Of a DNA stretch of 22,821 nt, positions 1 to 7,244 are shown one piece after another (the first letter of the stretch is position 1; every line of letters starts with the position of its first letter). The stretch spans positions 1 to 22,821 of the forward strand of contig JBOHRW010000220.1 in NCBI GenBank assembly GCA_050732935.1. Reading direction: 5' to 3'. The position numbers and the translations under genes were made by a program. The stretch is from DASRVA01 sp050732935 (GTDB lineage: Bacteria > Gemmatimonadota > Gemmatimonadetes > JACCXV01 > JAHWKZ01). Below the pieces are notes generated by a model, which was not told the DNA's origin, made no database searches, and was given only the letters and a program-made list of their open reading frames with translations.

Positions 1-813
1 CCAGGCCCTCCTAATCCAAACATCAATGTAGACGTCCTTGCGTGCGGCACGAATATGCGAACAACCAGCCTCCTAACCCCTTCGGTATCTCCGGTACCTA
101 ATGCGTTGGTCTTGGTGTGGGTTGGCAGCACGACCTCCGTTCCTACGAACATTCCAGTGGTGAGTGGCGGAGGCATGACGTGGGATCTGGTGGAGACACA
201 TATTCGCGGTGGCGGTTCTCGGAGACTTTCCGTGTTTCGTGGCAGATCCTCGACTCCTTCCGGCGGGTTGCTCACGATTGACTTTGACGGGCAGGAACAA
301 CAGGTGATCGGGTGGGGGGTAGTACAGCACACCGGCCTTGACCTTTCCGGGGAAAATGGTTCGGGCGCCGTGGTGCAGACCGGAGTTAATGCCGCCCGGG
401 GATTTGATACCTTCGCGACGGTCAGTCTGGCCCCGTTTTCGGGCGGTGGTAATGCAACGGTCGGCGGTTTTCTGGTAGGAACTGGAGAAGACATTGCTCC
501 GGGGGATGGATTCATTGACTTATTGGAAAACGGTCAGCTGGGTCGACGAGTCATGGTTGAGTATCAGCCGAGTTCGGACACGACCGTGGACGCATCTTGG
601 ACTGAGGCCGCTCATTGGATTGGCATCGCTCTGGAACTCAAAGCGACGACAAATGGTGCTGCTGCTGGGTCATTCCAGTCACCGACGATCGCGCAGCTGA
701 GTACTTGCGAATCTTCACAGTCTTTGGGTGTGAGGAAAGCAGCCGATTCACGGGACGATGCGCCGCGGCGTCCTCCTCGCCGGGGTCCTAAGGGTCCAGG
801 TCGTCCTCACTGA
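1..813 (+). CDS. Partial beta-rich surface/phage-type protein, 5' end outside window
   Basis: The reading frame is open from the first base of the window, and the residues before the first ATG (position 55) look like part of the same fold, so the gene most likely starts upstream. The visible part is glycine-, serine-, threonine- and valine-rich with alternating short hydrophobic strands (ALVLVWV, LTIDFDG, TVGGFLVGTGE, WIGIALELKA). From memory this resembles a beta-sandwich domain repeated in secreted, phage-tail or metagenomic proteins; I cannot give it a family name or function. The domain seems to end near base 650. The remaining 50 or so codons are unlike it and finish in an Arg/Pro-rich stretch (RRPPRRGPKG), which may be a linker or a frame-shifted, decayed end. 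There is no enzyme motif and no membrane segment. A sulfotransferase follows after about 320 nt. Confidence 0.55.
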   Translation, partial: PGPPNPNINVDVLACGTNMRTTSLLTPSVSPVPNALVLVWVGSTTSVPTNIPVVSGGGMTWDLVETHIRGGGSRRLSVFRGRSSTPSGGLLTIDFDGQEQQVIGWGVVQHTGLDLSGENGSGAVVQTGVNAARGFDTFATVSLAPFSGGGNATVGGFLVGTGEDIAPGDGFIDLLENGQLGRRVMVEYQPSSDTTVDASWTEAAHWIGIALELKATTNGAAAGSFQSPTIAQLSTCESSQSLGVRKAADSRDDAPRRPPRRGPKGPGRPH

Positions 814-1133
814 TGTTTTTCCGCATTGCTTTGTCGGCGTTCCGGGTTTTGCGTGGATCGAGGAGCATGAGCCGCTCCTTTACGGCGGATGATTCACGCA
901 CGACCGCCATTTAGCATCCGCGGCGGCACCCCTCAATCTGGAGATGCAGCTACTCGCCCTCGCCCCTATGAATAAGGGTGGCCGCTCTTCCGGAGCGACC
1001 AGAAGTTGACCCGGCCGTACATTCTTGATTGTCGTCTACAGGTACCGCATAGAAGCGGGGCACAAAGGTCTCCCTACGCTCCTTGCTCCGAGCTCTTCGC
1101 GGGGTTGAGGGCGTTCCCTGGCGAATAGCAGGT
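814..1133. other. Gene-free stretch between partial surface protein and first sulfotransferase
   Basis: No convincing coding frame is present on either strand. The only structure I see is a weak 6-bp inverted repeat at 861-879 (AGGAGC, 7-nt loop, GCTCCT) followed by only TTA, which is too little for a confident terminator. A TTG in frame with the sulfotransferase at 1083 could shorten this gap, but the ATG at 1134 is preferred. No clear promoter was recognised. Confidence 0.4.
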
Positions 1134-2159
1134 ATGGTAAGATCATCCGACGATACTTCTAGGCAGGTCAAGGTCCTCTATATCCTTGGCTTTGCTCGCA
1201 GCGGAAGCACAATCCTCGGAAATCTGCTTGGAGAAATTGATGGTTTCTTTCATCTTGGTGAAGTCCATAGGTTGTGGTTGCGATTCCCGCGCCGTGGGGT
1301 GAAGTGTGGCTGTCGGGAGGAACTGCAGGCCTGTCCGTTCTGGGCGGAAGTGATCGCGACAACCATGAAGAAGATCGAGGCACGAGAGGCTCCCGCTGCG
1401 GGAGCGAAGTACGCTGACGCACAGGCACTGGATGGTCTCAGGCCTTACATCCCGCAGAAGTTTCTCAATGATCGAGACCTTCGTCGCTGGGCCCCATCCG
1501 AGGATTATGCGAGAACGATGGAGGCACTCTTCCACAGTGTAGCCGAGGTGAGCGGTGCGCGCGTTTTAGTTGATTCGTCCAAATCCCCTGCCTTGGCGAA
1601 GTATATGTGGAACCTCTCGACGATCGTTCCTTACGTTCTCCACATGGTCAGGGACCCGCGTGGTTCGGTCTTCTCTCGCCAGCGTAGAAAGGCTCGCTTC
1701 ACCGGGGGGAGGATCCAAATAAGGCCGTCGACGGCAGCTTCTGATTCACTACGGTGGGCGAGAGCGAACCTCGCGGCTCATGCGATACGCAGGTCGAAAG
1801 GAGCGCGAGGGCAAATGTTTCTCCCCTATGAGGAGTTCATCTCTCACCCGGAGCCCTCGCTTCGACGAATCGTCGAGCTCATGGGGGAGAACCCCGCGAC
1901 ACTGCCGCTGCTGGACGGTCGGACCGCTTTGCTTGAAACGAACCACACGGTCTCGGGCAATGTCAACCGCTACCAGACGGGAGAAGTAAAGCTGCGTTTG
2001 GACGATCGTTGGGTTCGGTCGATGAAGACTAGAGACCACCTGCTCGTTACATCCCTCACTGTTCCGTTGTTGCTGAAATACGGTTATTCGCTGAGGCGAC
2101 CCGAAAGTTCCAGGGTGTGGTCAAACGACGAATTGGGCTCGCGCCGGGGCCTGCGGTAG
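1134..2159 (+). CDS. PAPS-dependent sulfotransferase family protein (first of three)
   Basis: A protein of 341 aa from the ATG at 1134. A TTG at 1083 would add 17 residues without homology-like character. The P-loop-like 5'-phosphosulfate-binding loop is at residues 19-30 (GFARSGSTILGN). The 3'-phosphate-binding segment MVRDPRGSVFS starts near residue 171. The motif VDSSKSP in between and the ACPFW segment near residue 80 are typical of a branch of bacterial sulfotransferases often found in polysaccharide clusters. Such enzymes move a sulfuryl group from PAPS to a hydroxyl or amine; the acceptor cannot be read from the sequence. The 3' end overlaps the longest possible frame of the next sulfotransferase. 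Composition is less GC-rich than the housekeeping genes to the right, which suggests transfer. Confidence 0.85.
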   Translation: MVRSSDDTSRQVKVLYILGFARSGSTILGNLLGEIDGFFHLGEVHRLWLRFPRRGVKCGCREELQACPFWAEVIATTMKKIEAREAPAAGAKYADAQALDGLRPYIPQKFLNDRDLRRWAPSEDYARTMEALFHSVAEVSGARVLVDSSKSPALAKYMWNLSTIVPYVLHMVRDPRGSVFSRQRRKARFTGGRIQIRPSTAASDSLRWARANLAAHAIRRSKGARGQMFLPYEEFISHPEPSLRRIVELMGENPATLPLLDGRTALLETNHTVSGNVNRYQTGEVKLRLDDRWVRSMKTRDHLLVTSLTVPLLLKYGYSLRRPESSRVWSNDELGSRRGLR

Positions 2160-2298
2160 CAAGCGCCACTCTCGGTGATCCAGACTCAGGCCTGCGACAG
2201 AGTCCACAAGCACGTCGTGAGCTCCGGATTTCGAAGCGTGTCTTCTCAGGTTTCCGAGATCGCGCCGAGGCACCTGGCAACAAACGAGACTCATTCCT

Positions 2299-2303
2299 GA
2301 GGA
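2299..2303 (+). promoter_or_regulatory. Shine-Dalgarno site deciding the TTG start of the second sulfotransferase
   Basis: GAGGA lies 8 nt upstream of the in-frame TTG at 2312. It is a better ribosome-binding context than that of the upstream GTG at 2117. It coincides with the beginning of the conserved sulfotransferase fold. Confidence 0.45.
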
Positions 2304-2311
2304 ATCAACAA

Positions 2312-3178
2312 TTGCGTTTGCCTGACTTCATTGTCATCGGCACGATGAAATCCGGTACCACCTCCCTGTTTCGGTGGCTGGAGGTACAACCGGAATGTGT
2401 CCTGCCGCGCCTCAAGGGGATTGACTTTTTCACCCGAGACGAGAACTGGCGGAAAGGGGTTCACTGGTATTCCGAGTTCTTTTCGATGGCTCCAGAGGAG
2501 GCGCTAACAGGTGAGGCGTCGCCCAGTTGCACCCATCCGGATCTTGCACCGAAGGCAGCGCGAAGGATGGCCGGCGTAGTGCCCGACGTGCGTCTCATCG
2601 TGAGCCTTCGAAACCCGGTGGAGCGCCTTCGCGCCCAATACCGACACGATCTGCAGAGAGGTCGAGAAACGCGGTCCTTTGTCGATGCGGTTGCCGACGC
2701 AAACGGGCAGCTTGTACAGAGAAGCCTGTACTGGAAAGTCCTGCAGCCTTACATTGAGCTGTTCCCTCGTGAACAGATCTGTGTCGTACGATTCGAGGAT
2801 CTGGTCAAGTCTCCATTCGAGGGATGGAGCGATATCCTCCGTTTTCTGGGATTGGAGAATCGTCCTTCTCCTGGAATTGCATATAATGTAACATCGCAAA
2901 AGCCGCAGTTCACAAAAACCCTTTTCTGGCTCTGGCAGTCGGGCTGGCCCACACGTCTGGATTGGCTTCCCAGGCCAATGCGGCGACTCGGCAAGAAACT
3001 GCTGACCCGAGCAGATGACGCTTACGTGCAGATAGTAGATAGTGCGGGGGCGAGCGTTCCCGGCGTCATCTTCGAACAGATACTCAACGACGCAGCTCTA
3101 CTGGAGGGCTGGTTGGGTGTAGCGCATCCGCTGTGGCCGGAACTTGAAGCTCGGGAGTTGCTTGACGGCCGAACCTAA
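2312..3178 (+). CDS. Sulfotransferase, heparan N-sulfotransferase-like type (second of three)
   Basis: I chose the TTG at 2312 because GAGGA at 2299-2303 lies 8 nt before it and because the fold begins at once (MRLPDFIVIGTMKSGTT), giving 288 aa. The frame stays open upstream to a GTG at 2117, which would add 65 low-complexity residues and overlap the previous gene by 43 nt. The 5'-phosphosulfate loop TMKSGTTS is at residues 11-18, with Lys13 at the position of the catalytic lysine in this family. The 3'-phosphate-binding segment is SLRNPVERLRAQY. KGIDFFTRD and VRFEDLVKSPF are further conserved family stretches. This type transfers sulfate from PAPS to sugar N- or O-positions. It differs clearly from its two neighbours, so the three are not recent duplicates. 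Confidence 0.85.
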   Translation: MRLPDFIVIGTMKSGTTSLFRWLEVQPECVLPRLKGIDFFTRDENWRKGVHWYSEFFSMAPEEALTGEASPSCTHPDLAPKAARRMAGVVPDVRLIVSLRNPVERLRAQYRHDLQRGRETRSFVDAVADANGQLVQRSLYWKVLQPYIELFPREQICVVRFEDLVKSPFEGWSDILRFLGLENRPSPGIAYNVTSQKPQFTKTLFWLWQSGWPTRLDWLPRPMRRLGKKLLTRADDAYVQIVDSAGASVPGVIFEQILNDAALLEGWLGVAHPLWPELEARELLDGRT

Positions 3179-3258
3179 TCCGAGCGACGGGCCTGCCTAT
3201 CGCCGACATCTGCGACGGTGTTCATCAGTTTCGGAATGGTACCGTTCTTCCCCCATGA

Positions 3259-4254
3259 ATGAGTATGAGTGATTCGCCGATCTTCATCGTTGGCCTTCCC
3301 AGATCTGGCACAACCCTCATGCGCTCGCTTGTGACGTCACACCCGGGCATCGCCATTGCGCCTGAAACACACTTTCTCAATCAATGTGTTGCAGCCTCTA
3401 ATGATTCTTCATTCGGCAAGCTGTGGGAGCAATATGCACGCACCCACCGATTCAAGGAACTGGGATTAGATGCAGATCTTATGAAACAACGAATCGTCGA
3501 ATCGGAGGACTTCAGTATCCGCAACATGTTCCAGATGATGCTCAAGGAATACGCTCGAACGCAAGGGAAGGGGCGGTGGGGGGAAAAGACACCCAGTCAC
3601 TATGCGTACCTGAAAGAATTGTTGATATGGTTTCCGAACGCCAGAGTCATTTGGGTCATTCGCGACCCACGCGCCATCTGTAGTTCGCTTCTATCCGTGT
3701 GGTGGAGACGTTGGGAGGCCCGCGGCCTTCGAGGCCTTGAAGGAACCAGGCTGACTCGATGTCGGAGGATCTATTTCGATGCAAGAGTCTGGCGGAGGCA
3801 TTTATCTCTCTTGAGGACCACTTGGCTTGATGACGAGCGGGTGAAGTGCGTACAGTATGAGGACATCGTTTGCAATCCGGCGACCATGCTTAGAGACATT
3901 GGGGATTTTCTGAATGAGGAGTTTCCGGACCATATTGTGAATTCAAGATTATGGAGTGACGTTTCCACGGTTGCTCCCGAATTACTGAGCGGTCCGAGAG
4001 GATATTGGTTACGGACGCACTTTCAGGAGGCGATCAAGCCCATCACGAAGGAACACATTGACAAGTGGAGAGCGAAGCTCACAAGGTCGGAAATAGAAAT
4101 TATCGAGAATGTCTGCAGAGAAGGCATGGAATGGCTTGGGTACCAAGAAATGAAGTATCCAAGACCGAGCGATGCAGTAGATAGGATCATGTCCACAGCA
4201 GCTCGGTATTGGGGCTTTACGTTCTGGGCGATTCACGAGACAAGCCGCAGATGA
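3259..4254 (+). CDS. Sulfotransferase, Sulfotransfer_3-like (third of three)
   Basis: A protein of 331 aa. Two ATGs (3259, 3265) are possible starts, and an earlier ATG at 3255 is out of frame. The 5'-phosphosulfate loop GLPRSGTTLM is at residues 12-21, followed by HPGIAIAPETHFL and then GRWGEKTPSHY, the pattern of the PF13469-type sulfotransferases. The 3'-phosphate-binding segment VIRDPRAICSS lies near residue 135. The C-terminal part is helical and ends in a Trp/Phe-rich stretch (YWGFTFWAI) that could touch a membrane. Acceptor unknown. An 80-nt gap separates it from the previous gene. This is the most AT-rich gene of the window by eye, with codon use unlike dtd or mtnA, which points to horizontal origin. 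No PAPS-making genes are present in the window. Confidence 0.85.
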   Translation: MSMSDSPIFIVGLPRSGTTLMRSLVTSHPGIAIAPETHFLNQCVAASNDSSFGKLWEQYARTHRFKELGLDADLMKQRIVESEDFSIRNMFQMMLKEYARTQGKGRWGEKTPSHYAYLKELLIWFPNARVIWVIRDPRAICSSLLSVWWRRWEARGLRGLEGTRLTRCRRIYFDARVWRRHLSLLRTTWLDDERVKCVQYEDIVCNPATMLRDIGDFLNEEFPDHIVNSRLWSDVSTVAPELLSGPRGYWLRTHFQEAIKPITKEHIDKWRAKLTRSEIEIIENVCREGMEWLGYQEMKYPRPSDAVDRIMSTAARYWGFTFWAIHETSRR

Positions 4255-4340
4255 GTTTAACGGCAGGCTCCCGGTCAGATGGCTGAATGCGAGCGGCTGG
4301 AGGTGCATGGATAGGCTGTACAAGTAGGGTAATCACCTGA

Positions 4341-4484
4341 CACGGGAACGCTGAACACGGCTGGATCGATGCCGATTCCCTGCGCGATCATTACCAGGCG
4401 ATTCTCCAGGGAGAGCCCGAGCACCCGTTCTTCTGGTACGCTCTGGCGGTGGAATGGTGGCTTCGACTGCACTGGAGGCGGTAG
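4341..4484 (+). pseudogene. C-terminal remnant of an asparagine-synthase/lasso-cyclase-like gene
   Basis: A frame opens after a stop at 4338-4340 and runs 47 codons to TAG at 4482-4484. The translation contains WIDADSLRDHYQ, then ILQGEPEHPFFWYALAVE, then WWLRLHWRR. This is the look of the last helices of class B asparagine synthases and of the related isopeptide-forming cyclases of lasso-peptide clusters, where a Trp-rich xLExWLR-type tail closes the protein. No start codon, glutaminase domain or ATP-pyrophosphatase domain is present, because the sulfotransferase ends only 86 nt upstream. So this is a truncated remnant, most likely the scar of a deletion or recombination. The PqqD-like gene starts 14 nt after its stop, as in intact asnB-pqqD operons. 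The reading is from recognised pattern, not an alignment. Confidence 0.6.
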
Positions 4485-4498
4485 CGTGACGGAAATCA

Positions 4499-4774
4499 GT
4501 GTCGAGCGACAGCGTCTTGATCGCGGCGGCCGGGCAGGTGTCATGCGAACTGGGTGAGGAGGTCGTGATCCTGGACGTGGAGGGCGGCACCTATTTCGGT
4601 CTGCAGGGAGTGGGCGCGCGGGTTTGGGAGCCTCTGGATCGACCGGTGGCGGTGAGCGAGATCGAGCGGGTGGTCCTGGAAGAGTACGACGTCGAGCCGG
4701 AGCGCTGCCGGTGGGACCTCGTCGCCTTTCTCTCTGGTCTCGTCACGCGGGGTCTGGTGGAGGTCCAGGCGTGA
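4499..4774 (+). CDS. PqqD-family peptide-binding (RRE-like) protein
   Basis: A protein of 91 aa from GTG 4499. It shows the PqqD pattern: a beta-hairpin start (GQVSCELGEEVVILDVEGGTYFGL), then GVGARVWEPLD, then a winged-helix part (VSEIERVVLEEYDVEPERCRWDLVAFLSGLVTRGLVEV). The family binds leader peptides of ribosomally made, modified peptides; stand-alone versions act with lasso-peptide proteases and cyclases or with radical SAM enzymes, and many copies also sit in polysaccharide clusters. Size and the preceding cyclase-like remnant fit the lasso B1 type. There is no transglutaminase-like B2 protease, ABC transporter or obvious precursor peptide nearby, since dtd starts 22 nt later. The gene is therefore probably an orphan of a decayed cluster, though its own frame is intact. 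Confidence 0.8.
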   Translation: MSSDSVLIAAAGQVSCELGEEVVILDVEGGTYFGLQGVGARVWEPLDRPVAVSEIERVVLEEYDVEPERCRWDLVAFLSGLVTRGLVEVQA

Positions 4775-4796
4775 GATTCGCGCTCCCTCCTGGCCC

Positions 4797-5249
4797 GTGA
4801 GAGTTGTTCTTCAGCGTGTCGCCGAGGCCGCCGTGGCGGTGGTCGACGACGCCGGGCGCCGGGAGTCGGGACGGATTGGAGCCGGGATCGCGGTCTTGGC
4901 CGGTTTCGCGCGGGGCGACGGTGAAGAGGCCCTGGCATGGATGGCGGGCAAGCTCGCGGATCTCCGGATCTTTCCGGGCGAGGTCGGCGAGATGGACCGC
5001 TCGCTTCGCCAAACCGGCGGCGGGCTCCTCCTCGTCAGCCAGTTCACGCTCTACGCCGACGCCCGCCAGGGGCGCCGTCCCGACTTCACGGCGGCCGCGC
5101 CGTACGCCGATGCCGAGCGACTCTTCGACCGCTTCCGCGCCCTTTGCGAGGCCCAGCTCCCCGACCACGTGGCGAGCGGGGTGTTCGGCGCCAGGATGGA
5201 GGTCTCGCTGGTCAACGACGGGCCGGTCACGCTGATCCTGGAGCGGTGA
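4797..5249 (+). CDS. dtd: D-aminoacyl-tRNA deacylase
   Basis: A protein of 150 aa, the usual family length, starting at GTG 4797 (MRVVLQRV, the canonical N-terminus). The two signature motifs are present: SQFT at residues 81-84, whose threonine region forms the active site, and NDGPVT at 140-145, which carries the cross-subunit Gly-Pro that rejects L-amino acids. The enzyme is a cytoplasmic homodimer that hydrolyses D-aminoacyl-tRNA (and Gly-tRNAAla) and so protects translation. Its stop overlaps the GTG start of maf by 4 nt, so the two are translationally coupled. Composition is GC-rich, unlike the sulfotransferases upstream; the boundary of core DNA seems to lie just before this gene. Confidence 0.95.
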   Translation: MRVVLQRVAEAAVAVVDDAGRRESGRIGAGIAVLAGFARGDGEEALAWMAGKLADLRIFPGEVGEMDRSLRQTGGGLLLVSQFTLYADARQGRRPDFTAAAPYADAERLFDRFRALCEAQLPDHVASGVFGARMEVSLVNDGPVTLILER

Positions 5250-5926
5250 GCGACCCGTTCGCGCCCCGGCTGGTCCTGGCCTCGGGCAGTCCCCGCCGGC
5301 GGGATCTTCTGGCCGGACTCGGACTCGCGTTCGAGGTTGACCCGCCCCGGAATCCGGAGGAGGTCTGGGATGGCCGGGACGCCCCGGACGCCTTCGCCCG
5401 ACGGCTGGCCGAGGCGAAGGCCGCGGACGTGGCGGGGCGACGGCCGGGAGACCTGGTGATCGGCGCCGATACGATCGTCGTCCTGGGAAGCGACGTGCTA
5501 GGTAAGCCCGCCGATTCCGCCGCAGCCAGAACGATGCTCCAGCGTCTCTCGGGCCTCGTGCACGCGGTCCACACCGGGGTCGCGGTCGTCCTGGACGATC
5601 GCCGGGCGAGCGGCGTCGAGGTCACCGCGGTGCGCTTCCGCGACCTCGGTGCGACGGAGATCGACGATTACGTGGCGACCGGCGAGCCGCTCGACAAGGC
5701 GGGTGCCTACGGCATCCAGGCGTTCGGGGCGACGCTCGTGGAGCGGGTGGAAGGCTGCTACTTCAACGTCATGGGGCTGCCGGTCGTGCGGCTCCTGGCC
5801 CTGCTCGAAGAGGTGGGCTGGGAGTACCGGGTGCCGGGGCGGCTTCATCGGGTCGGCCTGACCGTCAGGGATCCCGACGGGAGCGCGGTCCGGCGGCGCG
5901 TGGGTGGCGGAGATGAGGCCTGTTAG
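5246..5926 (+). CDS. maf: Maf-type nucleoside triphosphate pyrophosphatase (dTTP/UTP type)
   Basis: A protein of 226 aa starting at GTG 5246, which overlaps the dtd stop as GTGA. The SGSPRR substrate loop is at residues 13-18, the conserved GADTIV acid is Asp75, and GKP is at 86-88. The later segment PLDKAGAYGIQ is the form seen in the YhdE branch, which hydrolyses dTTP and UTP and modified pyrimidine nucleotides to monophosphates. The YceF (m7GTP) branch differs there. The role is house-cleaning of nucleotides and control of septation. About 25 residues at the C-terminus (after LHRVGLTV) exceed the usual length of roughly 200. An extended -10-like box overlaps its stop codon. Confidence 0.93.
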   Translation: MSDPFAPRLVLASGSPRRRDLLAGLGLAFEVDPPRNPEEVWDGRDAPDAFARRLAEAKAADVAGRRPGDLVIGADTIVVLGSDVLGKPADSAAARTMLQRLSGLVHAVHTGVAVVLDDRRASGVEVTAVRFRDLGATEIDDYVATGEPLDKAGAYGIQAFGATLVERVEGCYFNVMGLPVVRLLALLEEVGWEYRVPGRLHRVGLTVRDPDGSAVRRRVGGGDEAC

Positions 5927-5929
5927 CTT
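5921..5929 (+). promoter_or_regulatory. Putative extended -10 promoter element before mtnA
   Basis: TGTTAGCTT matches the extended -10 form TGnTAnnnT and overlaps the maf stop codon (5924-5926). Initiation about 7 nt downstream would give a 5' leader of roughly 34 nt before mtnA. No good -35 hexamer is visible, as is usual for extended -10 promoters. An almost identical box (TGCTAGCTT) precedes the last gene of the window. Confidence 0.35.
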
Positions 5930-5969
5930 GAGCGAACGGAGTTTCCCGTGAACACCGGAGAGGGAGGGC

Positions 5970-7028
5970 ATGCCCGTCGAGACGATCCGCTGGGAGGGCG
6001 ATCATGTTCGGATGATCGATCAGACCCGGCTTCCCGCCGAGCGGTTGGAGATCGAGATCCGCACGGTCCCGGAGATGGTGGAGGCCATCCGGAGCCTCCG
6101 GATCCGGGGCGCCCCGGCGATCGGGATCGCGGCCGCGATGGGGCTGGTGGCGGCGCTGTCCCCGCATCGCGACGAGGACCCCGTAGCTTTCCATGCCCGG
6201 CTCGAGGGGTTCGCCTCCGAACTCGAGGTGGCGCGCCCCACGGCGGTCAACCTGAGATGGGCGATCGATCGCATGCGGCGGCTAGCCCGCGTACAACGGG
6301 ACATGGCGGTGCCGGCCCTCTGGGAAAGACTCGAGGCGGAGGCGATGGCGATCTTCGACGAGGATCGGGAGATGTGCCGGCGGATCGGCGAGGCCGCCCA
6401 GAGCGTGATCTGCGAGCGCGCCGGCATCTTGACCCACTGCAACGCCGGCGGCCTGGCCACCTCGGGCTACGGCACCGCGCTCGCGTGCGCCTACGTCGCG
6501 CATGAGCTGGGGAAAGGCGTCCGGGTGTTCGCCGACGAGACACGCCCTCTCCTCCAGGGCAGCCGCCTCACTACCTGGGAGCTCATGGAGAGTGGGGTCG
6601 ACGTTACGCTGATCACGGACGGCATGACGGCGGCCACCATGGCGCGCGGGGACATCGACATGGTCATCGTGGGAGCGGACCGCATCGCCGCCAACGGCGA
6701 CACGGCCAACAAGATCGGCACCTACGGCGTGGCCATCCTGGCCAGGGAGCACGGCATCCCGTTCTATGTGGCCGCGCCCCGGACGACCTTTGACTTCGAC
6801 ACTCCCACCGGACGGGAGATCCCGATCGAGGAGCGCTCGGCGGAGGAGGTTACGCATGGGTTCGGCTCGGTCATCGCCCCGGCCGGTGTCAAGGTGTACA
6901 GCCCCGCCTTCGACGTGACGCCGGCCCGCTACATCGCCGGCTTCTTCACCGACGCCGGGTTCCTGAAGTCGCCGTTCGAGGAGTCTCTGCTCGTGCTTCG
7001 CGAGGAGCTGGCGGCTGCTGCGCGGTAG
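5970..7028 (+). CDS. mtnA: S-methyl-5-thioribose-1-phosphate isomerase
   Basis: A protein of 352 aa from ATG 5970, with a GGAGGG ribosome-binding site just upstream. The enzyme converts methylthioribose-1-phosphate to methylthioribulose-1-phosphate in the methionine salvage pathway. Diagnostic segments are RIRGAPAIGIAAAMG near residues 44-58, THCNAGGLAT with the catalytic cysteine at residue 157, and GADRIAANGDTANKIGTY with the catalytic aspartate at 237. The 80-residue spacing and the offset of three from the Bacillus enzyme (Cys160/Asp240) agree well. It is related to eIF2B subunits, but the cysteine and aspartate mark it as the isomerase. No other salvage gene is nearby. A short piece of this gene (6071-6117) recurs at 8158-8204. 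Confidence 0.95.
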   Translation: MPVETIRWEGDHVRMIDQTRLPAERLEIEIRTVPEMVEAIRSLRIRGAPAIGIAAAMGLVAALSPHRDEDPVAFHARLEGFASELEVARPTAVNLRWAIDRMRRLARVQRDMAVPALWERLEAEAMAIFDEDREMCRRIGEAAQSVICERAGILTHCNAGGLATSGYGTALACAYVAHELGKGVRVFADETRPLLQGSRLTTWELMESGVDVTLITDGMTAATMARGDIDMVIVGADRIAANGDTANKIGTYGVAILAREHGIPFYVAAPRTTFDFDTPTGREIPIEERSAEEVTHGFGSVIAPAGVKVYSPAFDVTPARYIAGFFTDAGFLKSPFEESLLVLREELAAAAR

Positions 7029-7142
7029 TCTCGGTGGGGAGACCGGTTGTGGTGTGGTGCTTGGGTCGGCACGCGGACTGAGGCCCTCGCGCTCGTGTAT
7101 CGGCACCACTATTGTCGCCCACGCGATCCTTCCTACGCTCGA

Positions 7143-7168
7143 CCCGCGAGTGATCGTTGTCACTCGGG
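7143..7168 (+). terminator. Hairpin after mtnA, possible weak terminator
   Basis: GAGTGA (7148-7153) and TCACTC (7160-7165) pair around a 6-nt loop and extend through CCC/GGG with a 2-nt bulge. The next bases (CTGGTTGCCCCGCCTTTT) contain no immediate T-run, so factor-independent termination is uncertain. It lies in the 216-nt gap between mtnA and the DoxX-like gene. Confidence 0.3.
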
Positions 7169-7244
7169 CTGGTTGCCCCGCCTTTTAGGTATTTCCACGC
7201 CTTTCTGATTGTTTCCTGCTGTCTCAACTGAGCGGAGGACCCTG

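Noticed and set aside
861..879. AGGAGC/GCTCCT inverted repeat as a terminator after the left-edge gene
   Set aside because: Only six base pairs with a 7-nt loop and just TTA after it; too weak to call.
1135..1143. TGGTAAGAT as an extended -10 promoter box
   Set aside because: It overlaps the preferred ATG of the first sulfotransferase, has no -35 partner, and no later in-frame start fits the conserved fold.
2117..2311. N-terminal extension of the second sulfotransferase from GTG 2117
   Set aside because: Low-complexity Arg/Ser/Pro residues, overlap with the previous gene, and a better ribosome-binding site directly before TTG 2312 where the fold begins.
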